From Betaproteobacteria bacterium TMED41 (lineage in GTDB: Bacteria > Pseudomonadota > Gammaproteobacteria > Burkholderiales > Burkholderiaceae_A), in contig NHCU01000076.1 in assembly GCA_002167365.1 (NCBI GenBank), positions 17,576 to 24,528 on the forward strand: a stretch of DNA of 6,953 nucleotides, read 5' to 3'. Of this stretch, positions 1 through 6,733 are shown piece after piece. Each line of letters begins with the position of its first letter. Within the stretch, counting starts at the first letter, position 1. A model generated the notes under the pieces. The model saw nothing but the letters and a program-made list of their open reading frames with translations, searched no databases and was not told the origin of the DNA. Both the position numbers and the translations under genes were made by a program.

Positions 1-1272
1 AATGCAGTTTTTTTTGCTTTTTTAGGAGGGTTGATTTTAAATCTAATGCCTTGTGTCTTTCCTGTTGTTGGACTTAAAGTTTTATCTCTTACTAAAGGAG
101 TAAAAAACAAAAGTTTCTTAATTAAAAATGGAATTAGTTTCGTTCTTGGAGTAGTTTTAAGTGTTATGAGTTTTGCAGTTTTTTTTGTGATTTTCAGAGA
201 ATTGGGTTACTCAGTTGGATGGGGAATTCAACTTCAAAGTCCTTGGGCTGTTTTGAGCTTATCAATGCTATTTATTGTTATAGCTATGAATTTAGCAGGT
301 GTTTATGAATTTGGAAATTCACTTACAGTAATGAGTAAATATGATAAAGGAAAAGGGTTAACAGGAGCTTTTTTTTCAGGCGTTTTAACAGTGGTTGTTG
401 CATCTCCTTGCACGGCTCCTTTTATGGGTGGAGCAATCGGATTTGCAGCTACTGCGAATTTATATGTAGTTTTTTTGATCTTTTTCTCTCTTGCAATAGG
501 AATTTGCGCTCCTTATTTTATTTTAATTTTACAACCAGGATTGCTTCAAAAACTACCCTCACCAGGTGAATGGATGGTTAAACTAAGACAATTTTTGGCA
601 TTTCCAATGATTGCAGCATCGGGATGGCTATTTTGGGTACTGATAGAGTTAAATGGAAGCAGTGCACTTTTTCCAGGCTGGTTAGCTATTTTATTTGTTT
701 GTCTTACCCTTTGGATTTGGGGAAAGTTCTTTCAACCTTCTACGGTTTCTGCAAGGAGTAGATTAATATTTTTACCAATGTTAATTTTAAGTTCTCTTTT
801 TTGTATATTTTTCTTTTACAGTTCAGTTTCATCAGTCAAAACAAATAATATTAGTAATCAGTTATCAAGTAAAAAAATGACTGAAAATATTATTGATCAT
901 CAGAACAAAGCAATTAATTGGATTCCGTGGAAAGAAAATCTTGTTGATAAATTTGTTGAGGAGGGTTACATTGTTTTCATTGATTTTACCGCATCATGGT
1001 GCGTAATTTGTCAAACTAACAAGCTTAGAGTTTTGGACACAGCACCTATAATCCAAAGGTTGTCTCAACCAGGTATAATTTCACTAAGAGCTGACTGGAC
1101 CAATGCTGATGAAAAAATTACCCAGGCTTTAATTAAGTATGGAAGGATTGGCATCCCACTAAATGTTGTTCTTGGCCCTAGTTTGACAGAGCCAATTATT
1201 CTTTCTGAGTGGCTAACAAAGAATGAGGTTTTAGATGCAATTAAAAAAGCCAAAAATTATTCTTATCAATAA
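1..1272 (+). CDS. dsbD: DsbD/ScsB-type thiol:disulfide interchange protein, 5'-truncated by window edge
   Basis: Inner-membrane protein that passes electrons from cytoplasmic thioredoxin to periplasmic partners. The reading frame is open from base 1, so the TTG at 31 is internal and the true start lies left of the window; 423 residues are visible. The membrane domain carries the two expected redox cysteines, one in a MPCVFP motif (codon 52-54) and one in SPCTAPFMGG (409-411), with several hydrophobic helices up to about base 840. A linker follows, then a C-terminal thioredoxin-like domain with WCVIC (cysteine codons 1000-1002 and 1009-1011), preceded by FIDFTASW, and a cis-proline-like GIPL near 1150-1161. 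The N-terminal periplasmic domain is not visible. It ends 16 nt before the lipoprotein gene and so probably heads the same operon, hinting at reduction of a substrate or partner of the importer. Family call is firm; subtype (DsbD versus ScsB) and partner are not. Confidence 0.9.
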   Translation, partial: NAVFFAFLGGLILNLMPCVFPVVGLKVLSLTKGVKNKSFLIKNGISFVLGVVLSVMSFAVFFVIFRELGYSVGWGIQLQSPWAVLSLSMLFIVIAMNLAGVYEFGNSLTVMSKYDKGKGLTGAFFSGVLTVVVASPCTAPFMGGAIGFAATANLYVVFLIFFSLAIGICAPYFILILQPGLLQKLPSPGEWMVKLRQFLAFPMIAASGWLFWVLIELNGSSALFPGWLAILFVCLTLWIWGKFFQPSTVSARSRLIFLPMLILSSLFCIFFFYSSVSSVKTNNISNQLSSKKMTENIIDHQNKAINWIPWKENLVDKFVEEGYIVFIDFTASWCVICQTNKLRVLDTAPIIQRLSQPGIISLRADWTNADEKITQALIKYGRIGIPLNVVLGPSLTEPIILSEWLTKNEVLDAIKKAKNYSYQ

Positions 1273-1275
1273 GTT

Positions 1276-1280
1276 GGAGA
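1276..1280 (+). promoter_or_regulatory. Ribosome binding site deciding the lipoprotein start
   Basis: GGAGA lies 8 nt before the ATG at 1289, directly after the dsbD stop. It supports 1289 rather than the in-frame TTG at 1235, which would lie inside dsbD and put 18 charged residues ahead of the signal peptide. Confidence 0.7.
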
Positions 1281-1288
1281 AATTAAGA

Positions 1289-2158
1289 ATGTTTTCAAAA
1301 AGATTTCATAAGTTGTTTTTAGTTATTTTTTTTAGTTTCAGTGTTTTTGGTTGTAGTGAGCAAGCAAATCAAAAGGACGATATTTTTAGAATAACTGCTA
1401 TTCCGGATGAGGATCCTACTGAATTGGCAAGAAAGGCTAAGCCTCTTGTTCAATATTTAAGCAAGATAATTGGCAAAAAAGTAGTTTACTATCCTGTTAC
1501 CGATTATGCGTCCGCAGTGGAGGCCCTTGTTAATAAAAAAGTAGAGATGGCCTGGTTTGGAGGTTTTACATATATTCAAGCAAAAATCAGATCAAATGGT
1601 GCAGTTATTCCAATAATCCAGAGGATTGAAGATCAAGGGTTTAAATCAGTTTTTATTTCTTCTGACTCCTCAATAAACTCATTATCTGATTTAAAGGGTA
1701 AAGAGGTTAGTTTTGGATCAGTGAGTTCAACAAGTGGCCACTTATGGCCTAGGAGTTTTTTGCTGAAAGAGGGAATTAATCCTGAAAAAGACTTTAAAAG
1801 AGTTGCTTTTAGTGGTGCGCACGATGCAACAATCATTTCGGTTGGTTCGGGAAAGGTTCAGGCGGGAGCATTAAATTTTAAAACCTGGGAAAAATTTGTT
1901 AAAAAAGATATGGTTCCTGATGGTGTTAAGGTGTTCTACACAACGCCTGGTTACTATAACTATAATTGGACAATACATAAAGATGTTCCAAAACAAACGA
2001 GAGAAAAAATAATTGAGGGTTTCCTCGAACTGTCACAAGACACTCAAATTGGAAAAGAGATTCTCTCTCTGCAGCAAGCATCAGGATACATAAGAACCAA
2101 AGATGAAAATTATGTTGGTCTTGAGAAAGCCGCCAAAAGCGCTGATCTTCTAAAATAA
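1289..2158 (+). CDS. Putative selenate/selenium oxyanion ABC transporter substrate-binding lipoprotein (PhnD superfamily)
   Basis: Periplasmic, lipid-anchored binding protein of 289 residues that would capture an oxyanion for the ABC importer encoded next. The start at 1289 gives a clean lipoprotein signal: basic residues 4-8, hydrophobic core 9-20, and lipobox V-F-G-C with Cys22 as the acylation site. The mature protein starts its first strand with RITAIPDEDPTEL (34-46), followed by VTDYASAVEAL (70-80) and MAWFGGFTYIQA (87-98). The SVSSTSGHL loop (144-152) is the PhnD-family oxyanion-binding loop, and AFSGAHDAT follows at 173-181. From memory, this combination is characteristic of the clade catalogued as putative selenate-binding proteins and encoded beside selD, rather than of phosphonate-binding PhnD. 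No phosphonate catabolism gene is present, while selD is at the right edge. Phosphonate, phosphite or phosphate remain alternative ligands, and ligand oxidation state cannot be read from sequence. Confidence 0.85.
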   Translation: MFSKRFHKLFLVIFFSFSVFGCSEQANQKDDIFRITAIPDEDPTELARKAKPLVQYLSKIIGKKVVYYPVTDYASAVEALVNKKVEMAWFGGFTYIQAKIRSNGAVIPIIQRIEDQGFKSVFISSDSSINSLSDLKGKEVSFGSVSSTSGHLWPRSFLLKEGINPEKDFKRVAFSGAHDATIISVGSGKVQAGALNFKTWEKFVKKDMVPDGVKVFYTTPGYYNYNWTIHKDVPKQTREKIIEGFLELSQDTQIGKEILSLQQASGYIRTKDENYVGLEKAAKSADLLK

Positions 2159-2160
2159 AT

Positions 2161-2928
2161 GTGAGATTTAAAAAAATTATTAAATTTCAAAACTTTTTTT
2201 TACATTACTCAAAAGTTCAGAAGGAAAGAGTAGAGGCCCTGTCGAATATTAACATTAATATTCATAGTGGAGAGCATGTTGCAGTTATAGGTCCATCGGG
2301 GTCAGGTAAAACGTCATTTTTAAAATCTATTGTCTTTGCCCTAAGACCCTCATCTGGCAAATTATTATTTGAAGACATTGATCCCTGGCGCATATCTGCA
2401 AAAAAAAGACACAAGCTTCGCGCTAAAATTTTTATTACCTCCCAGGTGCCTCACTTACCACCTAGGCAAAAAGTCTTGACGGCCGTGTTCGCAGGAAAAC
2501 TAGCAGGAATTAATTCCTTCATGAGTCTTTTTTCGCTCTTATACCCACAGGATCTTGATAGAGTCAAATTCGCTCTAGAGTGTTTTGGGCTCAGCGAGAA
2601 ATTGTATGAAAGGGTTGACAGGCTGTCAGGTGGTGAACGACAACGCGTTTCGCTTGCCAGAGCAGTTTTGTCAGAAAGTAAGTTGTGGGCTATTGATGAA
2701 CCTTTAGCATCACTTGACCCAACTAGAGCCGAAGAATCTTTAATCAACCTAAAACGAATTGCTTCGCTAAGAGACCTTACATTTATTGCTAGTCTTCATC
2801 AAACTAACTTTGCTCTTATGCATTTCTCAAGAATTATTGGAATAAAAAAAGGAAAAATATATTTTGATTATCCGCCATCAAAAATTCACGACGACTTGAT
2901 TAAAGATCTATATAGTGTTCAGATTTAA
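2161..2928 (+). CDS. ABC transporter ATP-binding protein (PhnC-like), putative selenium importer
   Basis: Cytoplasmic ATPase, 255 residues, driving the importer. All motifs are intact: Walker A GPSGSGKT (44-51), Q-loop Gln95, signature LSGGE (155-159), Walker B ending in IDE (178-180), D-loop SLD (184-186) and switch His213. The spacing and the PhnC-like segment between Q-loop and signature place it with phosphonate-type ATPases. It starts with GTG 2 nt after the lipoprotein stop; an ATG one base off (2159) runs straight into TGA, so GTG is the only sensible start, and no strong Shine-Dalgarno is seen. This suggests translation coupled to the upstream gene. The 3' end overlaps the first permease by 14 nt. 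The phnC name would imply a phosphonate substrate that the context does not support, so no symbol is given. Confidence 0.9.
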   Translation: MRFKKIIKFQNFFLHYSKVQKERVEALSNININIHSGEHVAVIGPSGSGKTSFLKSIVFALRPSSGKLLFEDIDPWRISAKKRHKLRAKIFITSQVPHLPPRQKVLTAVFAGKLAGINSFMSLFSLLYPQDLDRVKFALECFGLSEKLYERVDRLSGGERQRVSLARAVLSESKLWAIDEPLASLDPTRAEESLINLKRIASLRDLTFIASLHQTNFALMHFSRIIGIKKGKIYFDYPPSKIHDDLIKDLYSVQI

Positions 2929-3766
2929 AAAATTCAAGCAAGATAAATTGATTAAAAAAAAATTTGATTTTTCCTCTCATTTGTGGGCTGTTTGGGTTCT
3001 TTTTGTTTTATTCTCTATGTTTTTTTTGCTTGATTCTATAGAATTCTACCCCTGGTTATTATTTGACAAAAAAAGTATTGACCTTACTCTTTTATTTTTT
3101 TCCTCTTTTTTTCCTCCTGACTTTTCTTTTGATTTTTTACTCTTGGTAGCGGATGCAACCATTCAAACTATTGCTATTGCGACGGCTGGATTGACTTTGG
3201 CATTTTTAATTGCAGTTCCAGCCGCAATCCTCATATGTAACAGATTATCTGTTTCACATGTGGATGAAAGTCGAGACTTTACAGGTGGAATCTTAAGATA
3301 TTTTTTTAGATTAATACTTATTACTTTAAGAAGCGTGCCTGAGTTGGTATGGGCACTAATCTTGGTACGAGTTTTGGGTTTGGGCCCAACAGCTGGTGTT
3401 ATTGCCATAGCTTTGACTTACGGTGGGATGTTAGGAAAGGTTTATGCAGAGATTCTCGAGAGCAGTGATAGTAGTTACCAAAGAAATTTATCTTTTAATG
3501 GTGCAAGTGGTTTTCAAGTACTAATTTTTGCATTAGTTCCACAAAATTTTCTGGAGCTTGTTTCATATACAGTTTATAGATGGGAATGTGCAATTCGGTC
3601 GACAGTAGTTTTAGGTTTTGTTGGCGCTGGAGGGCTTGGTCAGGAATTAGAAAACTCAATGAAATTGTTCAAAGGGAGTGAAGTTTGTACAATTTTAATT
3701 ATTTTTATTTTATTAGTTTTTCTCTCTGATTGGATTAGCAAATGGTTGAGAAAAAAAATAATTTAA
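2915..3766 (+). CDS. ABC transporter permease 1 (PhnE-like), putative selenium importer
   Basis: Inner-membrane permease subunit, 283 residues. Hydrophobic segments are at about 24-40, 81-108, 130-174 and 256-274. The binding-protein-dependent transport signature is seen as RSVPELVWALIL (139-150) and, after the EAA-type coupling loop around 179-210 (with NGAS at 195-198), as YRWECAIR (221-228) and VLGFVGAGGLGQ (232-243). These match PhnE family permeases. The GTG start at 2915 lies inside the ATPase gene and gives a basic N-terminus before the first helix; no Shine-Dalgarno is obvious and there is no better start before the first helix. The end overlaps the second permease by 25 nt. It probably pairs with that paralogue as a heterodimer. 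Confidence 0.88.
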   Translation: MFRFKKFKQDKLIKKKFDFSSHLWAVWVLFVLFSMFFLLDSIEFYPWLLFDKKSIDLTLLFFSSFFPPDFSFDFLLLVADATIQTIAIATAGLTLAFLIAVPAAILICNRLSVSHVDESRDFTGGILRYFFRLILITLRSVPELVWALILVRVLGLGPTAGVIAIALTYGGMLGKVYAEILESSDSSYQRNLSFNGASGFQVLIFALVPQNFLELVSYTVYRWECAIRSTVVLGFVGAGGLGQELENSMKLFKGSEVCTILIIFILLVFLSDWISKWLRKKII

Positions 3767-4530
3767 AATCACTATTAATTTTTGTCACAATCTTAATTTT
3801 AATTTTTCTAAGTTTCTGGAAAATTGATTTTAATATCTCCTCTTTTTTCAATGGCAATTCCTTGAAAATAATTTTTAGTTTTATAAATGAATTTTTCCCT
3901 CCAAATTTAGAAAAAGCATTTATTATTGAGGTATTAGTTGCATCCTGGGAAACTTTTGCAATGTCAGTTGTAAGTACATTTTTTGCTGGATTTTTTGGAT
4001 TATTAATTGCAATCCCTGCCAGTAGTTTCCAAAAAGGACCCGCAAATTTCCTGAGAAATATTTCACGTTTAATATTAAATACGCTCAGATCTATCCCTGA
4101 ACTAGTTTGGGCCGCTCTATTAATAATTAGTGCTGGTTTAGGACCATTTTCAGGGACTCTTGCACTTCTTATTCACACAACTGGTGTACTGGGTAGGTTA
4201 ATGGCTGAAGCAATTGAAAATGTTGATAAGGAGCCTGCAGTGATATTATTTGCTAATGGAGCTAATAGATCACAAATATTTTTCTATACAACATTGCCTC
4301 AATTGTTGCCACAGATTATAAGTTATATTTTATACAGATGGGAGAACAATATTAGAGTTGCAGCTGTTTTAGGTGTGGTGGGTGCAGGGGGTTTAGGTCA
4401 AATGTTAAACTTTAACCTTAGTTTATTTTTTATGGACAAATCATTTACGGTTATTATCGCTATGATCTTGTTGGTGCTTATTGTTGATTTTTTTAGTGGA
4501 TGTATTCGAAAGGAGCTGACTCAGGGATGA
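3742..4530 (+). CDS. ABC transporter permease 2 (PhnE-like), putative selenium importer
   Basis: Second inner-membrane permease subunit, 262 residues, paralogous to the preceding one: shared motifs are RSIPELVWAALL (116-127), NGANRSQ in the coupling loop (172-178), YRWENNIR (198-205) and VLGVVGAGGLGQ (209-220). Hydrophobic stretches are near 9-25, 70-92, 118-150 and 231-250. It starts with ATG at 3742 inside the 3' end of permease 1, and its TGA stop (4528-4530) shares an ATGA with the methyltransferase start. Two separate, non-identical permeases rather than a single PhnE mean the channel is likely a heterodimer, which also occurs in other phn-type systems. Family call is firm; substrate rests on the binding protein and neighbours. 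Confidence 0.88.
   Translation: MVEKKNNLKSLLIFVTILILIFLSFWKIDFNISSFFNGNSLKIIFSFINEFFPPNLEKAFIIEVLVASWETFAMSVVSTFFAGFFGLLIAIPASSFQKGPANFLRNISRLILNTLRSIPELVWAALLIISAGLGPFSGTLALLIHTTGVLGRLMAEAIENVDKEPAVILFANGANRSQIFFYTTLPQLLPQIISYILYRWENNIRVAAVLGVVGAGGLGQMLNFNLSLFFMDKSFTVIIAMILLVLIVDFFSGCIRKELTQG
4510..4515 (+). promoter_or_regulatory. Ribosome binding site for the EgtD-type gene, inside permease 2
   Basis: AAGGAG lies 11 nt before the ATG at 4527 and is the strongest Shine-Dalgarno in the window. It excludes the in-frame ATG at 4500, which lies upstream of it, and gives the methyltransferase its own initiation signal within the end of the transporter gene. Confidence 0.7.
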
Positions 4531-5456
4531 CTGAAGTTGAAATTAAGAAGGTTTTGAATGGAATTAGGGCTGAGAAAGCGTCGCTCCCTACGAGATATCT
4601 ATATGACAATTTAGGTGGTATTTTATTTGAGGCAATTACTGAATTACCCAAATATAATGCAACTAGAGATGAACTTGATATATTTAGGGAAAAATTAGAT
4701 GAAATTGCTGAAGTTTTACCCGAAAAGGCTTGTTTAATTGACTTAGGTGCTGGTAGTTGTCGAAAAGCGGCACATGTGATACCAAGTCTTCAACCATCCA
4801 GATACGTAGCAGTTGATTTGCCGTCGGATTTCTTTGTGCAGTCTGTAAATTCTCTGGAAAATAAATTTCCAGATCTCACTGTGAACAGTCTATCTGTGGA
4901 TTTTTCAAATGGTTTTCAAGTTGATTTAGTTAGAAAACTTCAAGGAAATAGCAGTAATCAGGAGCCTCTAGTTTATTTTTATCCAGGCTCTACCATCGGA
5001 AATTTTAAACCAGATGAATCAATGAATTTTCTAAAAAACCTAAAAGCTGATGGAATATTAGTAGGGGTTGATCTTGTTAAACCACCTGAGGTTTTGTTAG
5101 CCGCGTATAACGACAGTCTAGGGGTAACTGCTGCATTTAACAGAAATGCGCTACTTCACCTGAATAGGGATCTTGGTACAAACTTTAATGTGGAGCTGTG
5201 GGGTCATGAGGCAATTTATAATGATAAAAAATCTCGAATTGAAATGTACTTGGTTTCACTAAAGGATCAAATTATTGAATCCTCACATGGAGAAATTGCT
5301 TTTAAGAAAGATCAAACTATTCATACTGAAAACTCTTATAAATTTACGATAGATTCATTTTCAGAAATTTTAAGTCAGGCTGGCTTTAATAATTTAAATA
5401 GTTTTGTTCATTCTACTGAGAGGTATGCAATGTTTACTGCTACTAAAGATCTTTAA
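4527..5456 (+). CDS. egtD: L-histidine N-alpha-methyltransferase (EgtD-type)
   Basis: SAM-dependent enzyme that trimethylates the alpha-amino group of histidine to hercynine, the shared precursor of ergothioneine and selenoneine. It is cytosolic and 309 residues long, close to the roughly 320 of characterised EgtD. Motifs in order: LPKYNATRDE (40-49), SAM-binding DLGAGSCRKA (72-81), the acidic VDL ending motif II (96-98), YPGSTIGNF (152-160; Asn159 corresponds to the histidine-contacting Asn of EgtD), AYNDSLGVTAAFN (193-205), RIEMYLVS (237-244) and IHTENSYKF (265-273), whose Glu268 and Ser270 match the imidazole-contacting pair. The start at 4527 is chosen for ATGA overlap with the permease stop and the AAGGAG 11 nt upstream; 4500 is an alternative adding nine residues. 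Translational coupling to the importer suggests hercynine is made when selenium is imported. Asn44, where a second Tyr is usual, is unusual. No EgtA, EgtC or EgtE is seen. Confidence 0.92.
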   Translation: MTEVEIKKVLNGIRAEKASLPTRYLYDNLGGILFEAITELPKYNATRDELDIFREKLDEIAEVLPEKACLIDLGAGSCRKAAHVIPSLQPSRYVAVDLPSDFFVQSVNSLENKFPDLTVNSLSVDFSNGFQVDLVRKLQGNSSNQEPLVYFYPGSTIGNFKPDESMNFLKNLKADGILVGVDLVKPPEVLLAAYNDSLGVTAAFNRNALLHLNRDLGTNFNVELWGHEAIYNDKKSRIEMYLVSLKDQIIESSHGEIAFKKDQTIHTENSYKFTIDSFSEILSQAGFNNLNSFVHSTERYAMFTATKDL

Positions 5457-6666
5457 CTGTTCTAAAGCCAATAAAAACGTCATTTCTATGTTTTTGATAA
5501 AAATTCCGAAAAATTCTATTGCATAACATTTTTTGTGTTGCAAAACTCGAGCCTTTCACAACTTGATGACTATAAAACCAGGGTTTGGAATATTCTTGAT
5601 AGGGGTGTGGTCTAAATCCCCGGAAAGGTTTGAAAATATCGTTTGTCCACTCCCAAACACTGCCCCATATAAATTCTTCTTTGTTAGTTGCAAGCATCCA
5701 TTCAAGCTCAGTAGGTAGCCTTCTTTTTTTCCAATTACAGTAAGCCTCTGCTTCAAAAAAACTGACATGCAGTACAGGAAAATTAGGATTAATTATATGG
5801 TTTAAACCGAACCAATTTTTTAAAAGATCTTTTTTACAGTCCTCACTTATGAATAGATTTATGAAGGTATTTCTTTCATTGTTTAATAGCCAACTCCAAC
5901 CTTCATCAGACCATAAGGATTTATTATTGTAACCACCACTTTCAAAGAATTGCAGAAATTTTTTGATGCTTACTGGACTAGAATCAATTTCGAATGGATT
6001 TTTGATTGAATTTAGTCTCACAGTCTCATTGTCAAAAAAAAACCCTAAATTTGTATCAACTTTAAAATTTTTATCTTTAACGAGCAGTTTTTCGGCATCG
6101 TTAAAATTTGTTCTTATTAAATTTTTGTGACAGTCGTGAATTGAAAATTTAAGAGTTTGGGCTGTCATGATAAAAGCCTCTAAGTGCATATACTCGTGTG
6201 CCAGCGCTAACCTATAAAAATAGCATTCACGATCTGAACTGGGGTTTTCATTAGAGATTTGAAGAATGATTTTATCTAGTGTTGTCTCTAGATAGCTCTT
6301 TACCACTGTTACTGGAGGCAACTCAAATTTCCACCTATCATCATGAGCTAATTTAGATGAATCAAATAATTCGTCAGCAGTTTTAAAATAAGTTTGTATT
6401 GTTTTATCAGGACAGAGGATTTTGTTATTGTTTGCATTTTCACCTTCATTTCTCTCTTTGTTCCTTAGTACCCACCTCTCTGAAAACCATGCTACATGAC
6501 TAAACTCCCATCTTGGTGTATTGATAGACTGAGATAGTTTTACATTAAGTGATGGCCCTAAATTATTTTTAAATTGTTCTAAAATACTTATTGTTAGCTT
6601 TCTAACTCTAGTAAATTCTCTTGCTAAGTCTAAAGAGGTTAAGTTTCTAAAATTCATTTTTTTCAT
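5443..6666 (-). CDS. senA: Selenoneine synthase-like non-heme iron enzyme (SenA/EgtB family)
   Basis: Iron-dependent C-S/C-Se bond-forming enzyme acting on hercynine, 407 residues, cytosolic. The N-terminal DinB-like domain supplies the expected three-histidine iron site: His57 in HVAWF, and His157 and His161 in HEYMH. The C-terminal formylglycine-generating-enzyme/SUMF1-like domain shows RLPTELEWM (316-324), GSVWEWTND (335-343), PYQEYSKPWF (355-364), KGSSFA (371-376) and RNFYQKHRNDVFIGFRT (387-403). This fits EgtB, OvoA or SenA; selD on the divergent side and the selenium-type importer opposite favour SenA. The first ATG at 6666 is used; a second in-frame ATG at 6657 would shorten it by three residues, and neither has a clear Shine-Dalgarno. 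The TAG stop lies inside the convergent egtD, giving a 14-nt tail overlap. EgtB (sulfur donor) is the main alternative; family 0.95, SenA identity about 0.7. Confidence 0.8.
   Translation of the reverse strand: MKKMNFRNLTSLDLAREFTRVRKLTISILEQFKNNLGPSLNVKLSQSINTPRWEFSHVAWFSERWVLRNKERNEGENANNNKILCPDKTIQTYFKTADELFDSSKLAHDDRWKFELPPVTVVKSYLETTLDKIILQISNENPSSDRECYFYRLALAHEYMHLEAFIMTAQTLKFSIHDCHKNLIRTNFNDAEKLLVKDKNFKVDTNLGFFFDNETVRLNSIKNPFEIDSSPVSIKKFLQFFESGGYNNKSLWSDEGWSWLLNNERNTFINLFISEDCKKDLLKNWFGLNHIINPNFPVLHVSFFEAEAYCNWKKRRLPTELEWMLATNKEEFIWGSVWEWTNDIFKPFRGFRPHPYQEYSKPWFYSHQVVKGSSFATQKMLCNRIFRNFYQKHRNDVFIGFRTVKDL
5444..5455. repeat. 12-bp perfect palindrome TAAAGATCTTTA in the overlapping gene ends
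   Basis: The palindrome has no loop and sits in the overlap of the two convergent genes. Read on either strand in frame it encodes Lys-Asp-Leu followed by a stop, so both proteins end in KDL. It is too short and has no unpaired loop, so it is not counted as a terminator. Confidence 0.8.
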
Positions 6667-6733
6667 TTTAAAAAATAAGTATTATAAATATTATAAGATA
6701 GTTAGATTATCTATTAATTAAAATGGCAAATTT
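6667..6733. promoter_or_regulatory. Divergent promoter region between the SenA-like gene and selD
   Basis: The only intergenic DNA of note in the window, 67 bp and nearly all A/T. On the minus strand it holds two exact TATAAT hexamers, at 6686-6681 and 6695-6690, giving predicted starts a few to about 17 nt before the SenA-like ATG. No convincing -35 box is seen. On the plus strand, TATAAG at 6692-6697 and TTATCT at 6707-6712 are weak candidates for selD. A small inverted repeat AGATA (6696-6700) / TATCT (6708-6712), with 7 nt between arms, and a TTAATTAA palindrome (6714-6721) could be regulator sites, but in such AT-rich DNA these may be chance. Confidence 0.5.

Noticed and set aside
31..1272. 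TTG at 31 as the start of the DsbD-like protein
   Set aside because: The frame is open to base 1 and the codons before 31 read NAVFFAFLGG, which continues the conserved first helix before MPCVFP, so the gene is truncated by the window.
1235..1288. Longer lipoprotein starting from TTG at 1235
   Set aside because: It would overlap dsbD and add 18 lysine-rich residues before an otherwise standard lipoprotein signal peptide; GGAGA supports ATG 1289.
2164..2932. Direct repeat AGATTTAAAAAA near the starts of the ATPase and the first permease (2164-2175 and 2921-2932)
   Set aside because: Both are AT-rich coding starts for basic N-termini; 12 nt of low-complexity identity is not evidence of a repeat element.
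1065..3408. Antisense open frames opposite dsbD and the importer genes (for example 1065-1253, 1633-1836, 2451-2747, 3163-3408)
   Set aside because: They lie wholly within strongly supported genes, have no start signals and resemble no known protein.
4500..4526. EgtD start at ATG 4500
   Set aside because: The ribosome binding site AAGGAG lies downstream of that ATG and ATGA coupling at 4527 is typical.
1289..4530. Phosphonate (phn) uptake operon
   Set aside because: The subunits are PhnDCE-like, but there are no C-P lyase or other phosphonate catabolism genes, the binding protein carries the putative-selenate-clade motifs, and the neighbours are selenium and hercynine genes.
5444..5455. Palindrome as a bidirectional terminator
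   Set aside because: A 12-bp loopless palindrome with no GC-rich stem or U-tract cannot form a usual intrinsic terminator; its symmetry is also partly coding.
5443..6666. OvoA (5-histidylcysteine sulfoxide synthase)
   Set aside because: OvoA usually carries a fused C-terminal methyltransferase and is much longer; this protein ends right after the SUMF1-like domain and has egtD opposite it.
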